Positions 17,651 to 25,251 of a stretch of DNA of 64,000 nt are shown here, piece after piece. Origin of the DNA: Weissella kandleri (GTDB taxonomy: Bacteria > Bacillota > Bacilli > Lactobacillales > Lactobacillaceae). Each line of letters opens with the position of its first letter. Position 1 is the stretch's first letter. Under the pieces are notes generated by a model. That model was not told where the DNA came from. It did no database searches and worked only from the letters and a program-made list of their open reading frames with translations. A program made the translations under genes and the position numbers. The stretch covers positions 96,610 through 160,609 of the forward strand of contig NZ_JQBP01000003.1 in assembly GCF_001438705.1 (NCBI RefSeq), written 5' to 3'.

Positions 17651-17672
17651 TGTAAAGTATTTTTACTTTACA
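17651..17672. repeat. Perfect inverted repeat between thiN and rpmB
   Basis: TGTAAAGTA, four T, then TACTTTACA: both arms match over 9 bases. No T-run directly follows on the minus strand, so it is not a typical terminator of thiN. It resembles a dimeric repressor operator upstream of the rpmB -35; the protein is unknown. Confidence 0.6.
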
Positions 17673-17689
17673 TCAATTTTTTAGGCTTT

Positions 17690-18361
17690 TCATGCTTTTT
17701 TAACGTCTTTGGACTGGATGACAGCAATCATTCCTTGCTCAAAAGAAAAATGATTGTGACTTCCATTAAATTCATTTGAACCCCAGATTTTAGGACCACC
17801 AGACCACTGCAAAGGATATTTTTCATCAGGCAACTCTAAATTTACCACCGGTTCCAAGGCAGCAAACCCTAAATAACGCAACTCAGGATTACGTTGAATT
17901 GTATAACTACCTGGTAAATAAAAGCGAATTTCATTATTTCGATCAATAAGCACCACTCGTTGCGCAAGTTCCCGAAAATCTGGCTCAATAAACATCCATA
18001 TATTCCCTAACGCGTGATCTGCTCGGCCGCCCGTCGCCCCATAAATTTCTATCCACTTTGGGGAAAATCGCTGATCAACAGCTTTAAGAAGCGCTTGAGT
18101 ATCGGTTGAAATTTGTTCAAATTTTTGGACAACCGTTGGTACTACCTGCTCAATTTTTTGCCGTTCAGCCGGACTAATTGAATCAAAATCGCCAATCGCA
18201 AAAATCGGTGGCTGATTTAGCGTAATCAAATCAATTGTTCCCCGATCTGCTGCTGCCCAAGGCCCTGATAATTCACCATTTTTCAATTCATCTGGCCACT
18301 CAGAATGTGGCCCGCCCAAGAGAATTCGCATTCGATCTTGCGGTAATACCGTATGTGCCAT
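17690..18361 (-). CDS. thiN: Thiamine pyrophosphokinase
   Basis: ThiN transfers pyrophosphate from ATP to thiamine, making the cofactor thiamine diphosphate. The 223 residues show the family pattern: ILLGGPHSEWPDE near the start, WAAADRGTIDL, the metal/ATP motif AIGDFDSIS near residue 65, DTQALLKAVD, and IYGATGGRADHALGN near 120. It begins four bases after the rpe stop, so the two are coupled; the rsgA-rpe-thiN order matches Bacillus. The start codon lacks a strong ribosome binding site, consistent with coupling, and an internal ATG ten codons later is possible. I see no TPP riboswitch. Confidence 0.93.
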   Translation of the reverse strand: MAHTVLPQDRMRILLGGPHSEWPDELKNGELSGPWAAADRGTIDLITLNQPPIFAIGDFDSISPAERQKIEQVVPTVVQKFEQISTDTQALLKAVDQRFSPKWIEIYGATGGRADHALGNIWMFIEPDFRELAQRVVLIDRNNEIRFYLPGSYTIQRNPELRYLGFAALEPVVNLELPDEKYPLQWSGGPKIWGSNEFNGSHNHFSFEQGMIAVIQSKDVKKA

Positions 18362-18364
18362 TTT

Positions 18365-19021
18365 TTAAGCCGTAACTTCCTTCAAACGAGCCACCTTAGC
18401 AGCCGGATCAACTTTATCATAAACATATGAACCAGCCACAGCCACGGTTGCTCCAGCATCATAAGCTAACTTAGTAGTCTCATCGTTGGCTCCACCGTCA
18501 ATTTCAATATCAAAGTCATATCCATTGGCTTGCTTCAAAGCTGCTAATTGCTCAATTTTCTTAACTGTTTCAGGCAAGAACTTTTGTCCACCAAAACCAG
18601 GGTTAACCGTCATAACCAAAACTTGATCTACCATATACAAAACTGGTTCAATCGCTGAAACTGGGGTTCCAGGGTTAATCACGACTTCTGACTTAATTCC
18701 ATGCTCATTAATTTGTTGCAAAGCGCGGTGCAAATGTTGAGTGGCTTCATAGTGCACTCCCAAAATATCAGCCCCGGCCTTGGCAAAATCATCAACATAA
18801 CGTTCTGGTTGTTCAACCATCAAGTGAACGTCCAAAACCATGTTTGTCTTGGCTTTCAAAGCTTTCACCCATCCAGGACCATATGAGATGGATGGAACAA
18901 ACATTCCGTCCATCACATCGATGTGCAAATATTCTGCTCCAGCGTCCTCAACCGTCTTAACATCGGCTTCCAAATTCAAATAATCTGCTGCTAAAATTGA
19001 TGGTGCTACTTTAATTGCCAT
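18365..19021 (-). CDS. rpe: Ribulose-phosphate 3-epimerase
   Basis: Rpe interconverts ribulose 5-phosphate and xylulose 5-phosphate in the pentose phosphate and phosphoketolase pathways. The 218-residue TIM barrel starts VAPSILAADYLNLE, continues with LHIDVMDGMFVPSISYGP near residue 32 (metal-binding His and Asp), LDVHLMVEQPERYVDDF, VMTVNPGFGGQKF near 140, and IEIDGGANDET near 175 (catalytic Asp). All key residues are present and length is normal. It follows rsgA and is coupled to thiN, keeping the order known from Bacillus. Confidence 0.96.
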   Translation of the reverse strand: MAIKVAPSILAADYLNLEADVKTVEDAGAEYLHIDVMDGMFVPSISYGPGWVKALKAKTNMVLDVHLMVEQPERYVDDFAKAGADILGVHYEATQHLHRALQQINEHGIKSEVVINPGTPVSAIEPVLYMVDQVLVMTVNPGFGGQKFLPETVKKIEQLAALKQANGYDFDIEIDGGANDETTKLAYDAGATVAVAGSYVYDKVDPAAKVARLKEVTA

Positions 19022-19055
19022 AATTTCCTCATTTCTATGATTGTTATATTAAGCA

Positions 19056-19970
19056 CTAATGCTTCTTATCATGTTTATTATATACCGGACGTCGGCCTTC
19101 AATCAAATCATAAAATAATTTATAGTTGTCATAACGTGATTCCATAATTTCACCATCTGCTACAGCTGCTTTAACCGCGCATCCAGGCTCATTTAAATGT
19201 TGGCATCCCCGGAAACGACAACCTTTTGAAATTTGATTAATTTCCCGAAAATACAAGGTCAATTCCCGCGAAGGCATTTTAAAAACATCAAACGTCGAAA
19301 ATCCAGGCGTGTCAGCAACCCAACCCTGACCTAACGAAACCAGTCCCACTTGGCGCGTTGTATGTTTACCACGACTCAACGCTTGTGAAACTTCTCCCGT
19401 TTTCAATTGTAACTCAGGATCTAAGTGATTTAACAAAGTTGATTTACCAGCTCCCGTTTGACCCATAACAACATTTAAGCCATGATCTAACTCATTCCTA
19501 ATTTCGGTTAGACTCGCTTGATCAAACGCTGTTTGAGGTAAAATAACTTGGTAACCAGCTCGCCGATACCCATCTGATAATTTTTCAAATTGATGCAATT
19601 CAGCTTCCGTTAGTAAGTCGGTTTTAGTGAAATAAATAATTGGTTCGATATCATCACTTTCCAAAGTCACCAATTGACGATCTAATAAATTAGTCGAAAA
19701 GTCAGGCAACCTCACCGCCGTGACCAAAACAGCCTGATCAATATTTGCCACCGGTGGCCGTACCAAGCTATTCCGCCGTGAGTCAATTTCTAAAATATAA
19801 CCTTCTATTTGATTATCCGCCGTAAAGGTCACAAAATCCCCTACTAATGGGGTCTGGCCCTTCTTTCGAAAATTACCCCGCGCCCGTGTGCGATACATTA
19901 ATCCATCATCTGTTAAAACATCGTAAAAACCGGCTAATGATAAATGTATTTGTCCATGATAATTCGTCAT
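19056..19970 (-). CDS. rsgA: Ribosome small-subunit GTPase RsgA
   Basis: RsgA is a circularly permuted GTPase that checks late 30S subunit maturation. An OB-fold N-terminal domain (about residues 1-70) is followed by the GTPase domain in permuted order: YFTKTDLL (G4), GQTGAGKSTLLNHL (G1 Walker A), GKHTTRQVGL (G2), and DTPGFSTFD (G3). A C-terminal zinc finger carries C, C, H and C in GCRFRGCQHLNEPGCAV. The 304 residues are normal. It follows pknB in the conserved PP2C-PknB-RsgA-Rpe order; a terminator after pknB suggests it has its own promoter. Confidence 0.96.
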   Translation of the reverse strand: MTNYHGQIHLSLAGFYDVLTDDGLMYRTRARGNFRKKGQTPLVGDFVTFTADNQIEGYILEIDSRRNSLVRPPVANIDQAVLVTAVRLPDFSTNLLDRQLVTLESDDIEPIIYFTKTDLLTEAELHQFEKLSDGYRRAGYQVILPQTAFDQASLTEIRNELDHGLNVVMGQTGAGKSTLLNHLDPELQLKTGEVSQALSRGKHTTRQVGLVSLGQGWVADTPGFSTFDVFKMPSRELTLYFREINQISKGCRFRGCQHLNEPGCAVKAAVADGEIMESRYDNYKLFYDLIEGRRPVYNKHDKKH

Positions 19971-20072
19971 TCTTTCCCCTTGTCTTAAAGTTTTCTCTCA
20001 TTGTAACCTAAGCTCGCGTATCAAAACAAGCATAACCTGTGGGCTAGATTAATAGCAGCATCTTTTAACATT

Positions 20073-20113
20073 AAAAAATTCATGTCCTACTAGATCTATT
20101 AGCAGAACATGAA
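20073..20113 (-). terminator. Intrinsic terminator after pknB
   Basis: A 14-base stem with two mismatches (TTCATGT...ACATGAA on the minus strand) is followed by TTTTTTAA. It lies about 55 bases downstream of the pknB stop. Confidence 0.85.
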
Positions 20114-20168
20114 TTTTAATTGATACTATATACGTCAACTTCACAGCCTTGTTTTTTATAATCCATTT

Positions 20169-22145
20169 TTAGGAATGACCATCCGCGTTATTATCATCAC
20201 CACTATGACTATTTCCAGTTCCAGCCGAAACAGTTACTGTAATGGTATTCCCCTTTTGCATCTTATCACCGGCCGAAACGCTTTGGCTCGTAATCTTACC
20301 TTTTTCGGCTGAAGACGTTACGTCCGTTTTCGGTTGAACATTAATTCCATTTTTCTTAGCCCAACTTTGAACGTCACTTAAGGTTTTTCCACCAAAATCA
20401 GGTACGGTTACATCGTTAGAACCGGTTGAAATAGTAACCGTAATAACGGTCGCAAACGTTACTTTAGTTCCCGCTTTCACGGACTGACTAATCACCATAT
20501 CAGCCGCCACTGTATCCGAACCAACTTGGTTAAACGAAACAGTTAATCCATTCTTATCAGCCCAAGCTTGAACTTGACTTTGACTCATATTTTGAAAACT
20601 AGGCACCGTAATGGTCTGCTGACCCCTAGAAACAGTAAAAGTTACCGTGGTATCACCAGGATTAACCAGCGTTTCTGCATCAACATCTTGCTCAATAATA
20701 TAGCCTTCAGGAACATCTGTACTATTTTGCTGGACTTCTTTGACCGTAAAGCCCTTTTCTTCTAGCTGATGCTCAACTTTACTATACTTCTCACCAGTAT
20801 AATCACCAAAACGGACTTTTTTAGCACCTGTTGAAACATACAAATTAACTGAAGAACCTTTGTCAACTTTGGTTCCTTCTCGAGGATCCGTCTTGATTAC
20901 TTTTCCTTTACTAATTTGTTTATTGGAAACATGATAAACTTCACCGACTTTTAAGCCATCTTCCTTCAACGAATTTTTAGCCGATTTTTCAGTATAGCCT
21001 CGGAAGTCCGTCATAGTGACTTTATCAGACGAAACTAGTCCCACAATTAAAAAGATACCTAAAATTAAAGCTAATAATCCACCAAAGAACATCATACGGC
21101 GCCGTTTTTTAGATATTTTCTTTTTTGGCTTCTTTTGTGGTTTCTTTTCTTGTTCTTTTTGTTTTCTAGAAATTAGAGACGGACTAACTGCCCCATCTGC
21201 TTTGACATCTTTATTAGCGACCGCCGCAGCGGCCCCTATGACAGAAGCTGGGATAATTTTAGTTGCCGTACTATTAGAAATATCATTTTTAGCTGCCATT
21301 TCCAAACGAGGCTCATTAATCCGATCTTCTGCCATTACAGTTGATAAATCTTCACGCATTTCATCAACTGAATTATAACGATCCATTGCATTTTTTTGAG
21401 TTGCTTTTAAAATCACATTCTCTAAGGCTTGTGGAATTCGTGGATCAATATCACGCACGAAAGGCATCGGTTGTGTAGAGTGCATTAAAGCAACACTCAC
21501 TGCTTCCGGCGCATCAAATGGAACCTTCCCCGCTAACATCTCGTACAAAATGATTCCTAATGCATAAATGTCACTCCGCGTCGTTGCTATGCCACCTTTA
21601 ACTTGCTCGGGCGACATATAATGAATCGACCCAATTGCAACATCGGTTTTGGTCAAACCTAAACTCGATTGAGCCAAAGCAATCCCAAAATCAGTAATCT
21701 TAGCTCTTCCGGCTTCGTCAATTAAAATATTTTGAGGTTTTAAATCACGATGAATAATATTATGACTATGCGCCATCGCTACTCCAGCTAAAATATCATC
21801 CATAATTTGTAACGTCCGAGTAATCGTCAAGGGATGGTGCTTAGCAATATAACGCTTTAAATCCTCACCTTTGACGTACTCAGTGACTAAAAATTGTAAC
21901 TGATTAGTCTCTCCAAAGTCATAAACCTGAATAATATTTGGATGTACTAATTCTGTCGAAGCCGCAATTTCATTTTCAAATCGTTGCCGAATCGTGCTAT
22001 CATCGCGTAAATCCAATCGCAATAATTTGACTGAGACGTCACGATCCAAAATCATATCGTGGGCGCGATAGACATTGGCCATCCCCCCCTCACCTAGAGG
22101 TTCAATAATCTTATACCTTTCGGCAATTAACTCATTTGCTTGCAT
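20169..22145 (-). CDS. pknB: PASTA-domain serine/threonine kinase PknB (PrkC/Stk)
   Basis: This membrane kinase senses cell-wall fragments and phosphorylates proteins of growth and division. Of 658 residues, about 1-270 form the kinase domain: the glycine loop GEGGMANVY, HRDLKPQN (catalytic loop), DFGIA, and SPEQ. A basic linker and one membrane helix (FFGGLLALILGIFLIVGLV, near 345) precede four extracellular PASTA repeats and a short Asp/Asn/His-rich tail. I chose the ATG at 22145, which overlaps the phosphatase stop by 14 bases; a TTG four codons earlier abuts the ribosome binding site. The overlap indicates translational coupling with the phosphatase. Confidence 0.96.
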   Translation of the reverse strand: MQANELIAERYKIIEPLGEGGMANVYRAHDMILDRDVSVKLLRLDLRDDSTIRQRFENEIAASTELVHPNIIQVYDFGETNQLQFLVTEYVKGEDLKRYIAKHHPLTITRTLQIMDDILAGVAMAHSHNIIHRDLKPQNILIDEAGRAKITDFGIALAQSSLGLTKTDVAIGSIHYMSPEQVKGGIATTRSDIYALGIILYEMLAGKVPFDAPEAVSVALMHSTQPMPFVRDIDPRIPQALENVILKATQKNAMDRYNSVDEMREDLSTVMAEDRINEPRLEMAAKNDISNSTATKIIPASVIGAAAAVANKDVKADGAVSPSLISRKQKEQEKKPQKKPKKKISKKRRRMMFFGGLLALILGIFLIVGLVSSDKVTMTDFRGYTEKSAKNSLKEDGLKVGEVYHVSNKQISKGKVIKTDPREGTKVDKGSSVNLYVSTGAKKVRFGDYTGEKYSKVEHQLEEKGFTVKEVQQNSTDVPEGYIIEQDVDAETLVNPGDTTVTFTVSRGQQTITVPSFQNMSQSQVQAWADKNGLTVSFNQVGSDTVAADMVISQSVKAGTKVTFATVITVTISTGSNDVTVPDFGGKTLSDVQSWAKKNGINVQPKTDVTSSAEKGKITSQSVSAGDKMQKGNTITVTVSAGTGNSHSGDDNNADGHS

Positions 22146-22887
22146 GTTGGCTACCAACCCCTTCTTGAATTCCCAACAAGGCTGTGACGTTATCTGGTGT
22201 TCCTTGTTGATTGGCAGTTGTAATTAAACTGGCTACGGCTTTAGAAATACTATCTGCTTGTTGAATAATCTGAATAATCTCATGATCTGTCAGCGCTTTA
22301 CCTAAACCATCAGTAGTTAACAACAATAAATCGCCTTCTTTAATCCGCATATCTTGAATATCTGGATTAGCCGCTTCAGTTGCACCTAATTGCCGAGTGA
22401 TCATATGCCGTCCAGGATGGTCAGCCGCTTCTTCAGACGTAATCGCCCCTTTGCGTAGTAATTCACTCGCCAAATTATGGTCCTGTGTTAATTGTAATAT
22501 ACTGTCCCGCCGCAATAAGTATGCCCGTGAATCACCTAAATTAGCAATCACTAAGGCATCGGGTAAAATCACTGCAATCACTAAGGTTGTTGCCATCCCC
22601 TGTAGTGTTTTATACCGATTGGCTGTCTTCAAAATTTCTTGATTTTCTTGAATGGTTTGTTCAACCAGCCATGCTCTAACCGTTGAAACTTGATCGAAAT
22701 TGGTTTTAGTCCAATCATTGCCAATATGTGAAACCGCCATGGTTGCCGCTACATCACCAGCATTTTGTCCGCCCACACCATCAGCAACAATGGCCAATTG
22801 TAATCCTTTTTGATTGACAAAAACATCAACATAATCTTGATTTTCCGCTCGTTCTGTGCCTGTGTCGGTTGCAAAAGCCAGTCTCAT
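22132..22887 (-). CDS. stp: PP2C-type serine/threonine phosphatase (PrpC/Stp)
   Basis: This phosphatase removes phosphates set by PknB. The 251 residues carry the PP2C metal-binding motifs: ENQDYVDVF near residue 16, VADGVGGQNAGDVA near 36, ANLGDSRAYLLR near 115, LLTTDGLGKAL near 190, and a C-terminal GTPDNVTALLG. There is no signal peptide or membrane helix, so it acts in the cytoplasm. The stop codon lies inside the pknB start region, so both are made in fixed ratio. It follows rsmB, as in the conserved fmt-rsmB-stp-pknB order of Firmicutes. Confidence 0.95.
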   Translation of the reverse strand: MRLAFATDTGTERAENQDYVDVFVNQKGLQLAIVADGVGGQNAGDVAATMAVSHIGNDWTKTNFDQVSTVRAWLVEQTIQENQEILKTANRYKTLQGMATTLVIAVILPDALVIANLGDSRAYLLRRDSILQLTQDHNLASELLRKGAITSEEAADHPGRHMITRQLGATEAANPDIQDMRIKEGDLLLLTTDGLGKALTDHEIIQIIQQADSISKAVASLITTANQQGTPDNVTALLGIQEGVGSQHASK

Positions 22888-22922
22888 ACGCTAACCTCTC
22901 TTTAATTCTATCTAAAATAATC

Positions 22923-24296
22923 TTACTGTTTTTTTCTTAAGGTAGCAATAAAAAATCCGTCTGAACCATAATCATCTGGATAAATTTGTTGCGTGAGCTT
23001 TGTTTGACCAGATGTTTGAGCTGGTGATGTCAAAGCACCTTTTGTTTTGACTAATTCAAAATCAGAATGTTCACTTAAGAAAGCTTGTACCACGGCATCA
23101 TTTTCAATTTCAAAAATGGTACAAGTTCCGTATACTAGCCGACCTTGCGGCTTTAGCTTTGGTGCGACTGCTTCTAAAATCGCTAATTGAATCTTTTGTA
23201 AATTTTGACTATCCTGGTATTGCTTTTCATACCTAATCTCTGGTTTACGACGCATTAAACCAAAGCCAGAACAAGGTGCATCGACCAAAATCGCATCAAA
23301 ACTAGCATCTGCAAAGCGTTCATCAACATTGCGCGCATCTAATTGCTGTGCCATAATTTGGGCATCAACATGCAACCGTTGAGCATTTTCTTGAATTAAG
23401 CGCACCTTATGAGGATGAATATCTAATGCCTCTACCTGACCGCCTTGCTTCGGATCTAAATAAGTTGCAATTTGGGTTGTCTTTCCACCTGGTGCCGCCG
23501 CAGCATCCAATACATGCGCATTTGGTTGTAACTGTAAATTAGGCACCATCAAAGTAGCTGCCTCATCTTGAACGGTTACTAAACCATCTAATGCAGTATT
23601 AGAATTCGCAACATGCCCGTGCTCGACCACCAGCGCATCTGCACTGACCAGTGAAGGGTTAACGATAAAGCCTTCTTCTTCTAAACTAGCGATAGCTGTC
23701 TTCGGATCTGTTATAGCCCGATTAACCCGCACCGTTTGCCTAGGCGCCTGATTTAAGCTCATCGCAATCGACTGGGTTTTCTCAAAACCGACCTCTTGCT
23801 TCAATTGTTGAATGATCCAAATTGGAATAGATGTTTCAATCGAAAGCCGTTCTACTGGATCCTTGATAGCATCCATTGTTTGGACTCCTTGGCGATCAAT
23901 TGCGTGCAAAATGCCCGTCACATATTTACGAATACCATCATGTCCTCGCCGCTTCGCGATTTGAATAGCTTCATCAAAAATGGCATGATTGGGAACTTTA
24001 TCAAGATATTGCATTTGAAAAAGCGAAATCATCAAAAGTTCCTGGACGAACGGATCAGCTTTTCCCTTAGTAAAGGGTTGTAGCCAATATTCTAATGTCA
24101 AGCGATGTTGAATGACACCATAAACCAGGGTCGTAAGGAGGTTAACATCCCGTTGATCTAATTTTGAATCTTTAATAATTTGATTTAATTGTAAATTAGA
24201 ATAAGCTCCATTTTTGACTTGTTCTAACGTCCGAACAGCTAAAGCCCGAGCATTTTGCTGTTCCCAATCTGCAATTTTTTGTTTTCCCTTACTCAT
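22923..24296 (-). CDS. rsmB: 16S rRNA m5C967 methyltransferase RsmB (Sun)
   Basis: RsmB methylates cytosine 967 of 16S rRNA with S-adenosylmethionine. The N-terminal NusB-like RNA-binding domain (about residues 15-140, ARALAVRTLEQVKNGAYSN) is followed by a Rossmann methyltransferase domain: VLDAAAAPGGKTTQIA near 258, LDIHPHKVRLI, VDAPCSGFGLMRRKPE near 335, and the second catalytic Cys in YGTCTIFEIEN near 390. The 457 residues are normal. The start overlaps the fmt stop by 8 bases, so the two are translationally coupled. Confidence 0.95.
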   Translation of the reverse strand: MSKGKQKIADWEQQNARALAVRTLEQVKNGAYSNLQLNQIIKDSKLDQRDVNLLTTLVYGVIQHRLTLEYWLQPFTKGKADPFVQELLMISLFQMQYLDKVPNHAIFDEAIQIAKRRGHDGIRKYVTGILHAIDRQGVQTMDAIKDPVERLSIETSIPIWIIQQLKQEVGFEKTQSIAMSLNQAPRQTVRVNRAITDPKTAIASLEEEGFIVNPSLVSADALVVEHGHVANSNTALDGLVTVQDEAATLMVPNLQLQPNAHVLDAAAAPGGKTTQIATYLDPKQGGQVEALDIHPHKVRLIQENAQRLHVDAQIMAQQLDARNVDERFADASFDAILVDAPCSGFGLMRRKPEIRYEKQYQDSQNLQKIQLAILEAVAPKLKPQGRLVYGTCTIFEIENDAVVQAFLSEHSDFELVKTKGALTSPAQTSGQTKLTQQIYPDDYGSDGFFIATLRKKQ

Positions 24297-25242
24297 TTGT
24301 AATCACCTGATCACCTTCATTAAAATTAGCGTGACCATTGAGATACGCCGTAATATCCATCACCGCCTTACCCGCTGGTTGAATCTGGTCAATTGCAACC
24401 GCATGACCATCATTTCCAGCAATCCAAAGTTCATGTTTATTTTTCAAAACCACCGTTCCAGCTTCAGCTTGATTTGTTTCATCTACCAAGTGAGCACTAA
24501 TTAACTTAGTCCGCACACCATTAATCGTCGTATGCGCAATCGGAAATGGATTTAATCCCCGAATTTTATTAAAAATCGTCCGAGCCGGTTGGTTAAAGTC
24601 AATCACCTCTTCTTCTGGCTTAATCGTTGGGGCAAAAGTTACTTCCGCTTGGTTTTGAGGCCAGGCTTGATTCGTACCGGCAATTAAATCAGGTAAGGTT
24701 TGCAGTAATAAATCCCGTCCTAATAATGAAAGCTTTTCAAACATGGTCCCTGTTGTATCAGCATCAGTAATTGGCAAACGGGCTTGTGACAAAATATCTC
24801 CTGCATCCATTTCTTTAATCATGTACATAATTGAGACTCCCGTTTCATCATCACCATTCATCACAGCATAATGGATTGGGGCTCCTCCACGATATTTAGG
24901 AAGTAACGAAGCATGGACGTTAATTGCACCAATTTTAGCAGCTTTTAGCAATTTTGTTGGTAAAAATTGCCCGTAAGCTGCGGTAATCATAATATCCGGC
25001 TCCAATGCAATTAATTGGTCCATTTCAGCTGAACCAGATAATTTTGTCGGTTGGAAAATCGGTAATTGATGCTCCTGTGCTAAGGCTTTAACCGGGCTGG
25101 GCGTCAACGTATGTTTCCGTCCCACTGGTCGATCAGGTTGCGTTAAAACGGCTACTACTTCATAATCTGCTTCTTGCAACAATGCTTCTAAAATGTTCAC
25201 TGCAAATACAGGTGTCCCCATAAATATAATCTTTGTCGTCAT
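24289..25242 (-). CDS. fmt: Methionyl-tRNA formyltransferase
   Basis: Fmt formylates initiator Met-tRNA using 10-formyltetrahydrofolate. The 317 residues begin IIFMGTPVFAVNILEAL and contain the SLLPKYRGGAPIHYAVMNGDDETG block near residue 110, with the catalytic Asn-His-Asp region (INVHASLLP, and Asp in MDAGDIL). A C-terminal OB-like tRNA-binding domain with GLNPFPIAHTTING follows. It begins 9 bases after the priA stop and overlaps rsmB. The peptide deformylase gene def, often between priA and fmt, is not here. Confidence 0.96.
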   Translation of the reverse strand: MTTKIIFMGTPVFAVNILEALLQEADYEVVAVLTQPDRPVGRKHTLTPSPVKALAQEHQLPIFQPTKLSGSAEMDQLIALEPDIMITAAYGQFLPTKLLKAAKIGAINVHASLLPKYRGGAPIHYAVMNGDDETGVSIMYMIKEMDAGDILSQARLPITDADTTGTMFEKLSLLGRDLLLQTLPDLIAGTNQAWPQNQAEVTFAPTIKPEEEVIDFNQPARTIFNKIRGLNPFPIAHTTINGVRTKLISAHLVDETNQAEAGTVVLKNKHELWIAGNDGHAVAIDQIQPAGKAVMDITAYLNGHANFNEGDQVITNE

Positions 25243-25251
25243 CTCTTACTC

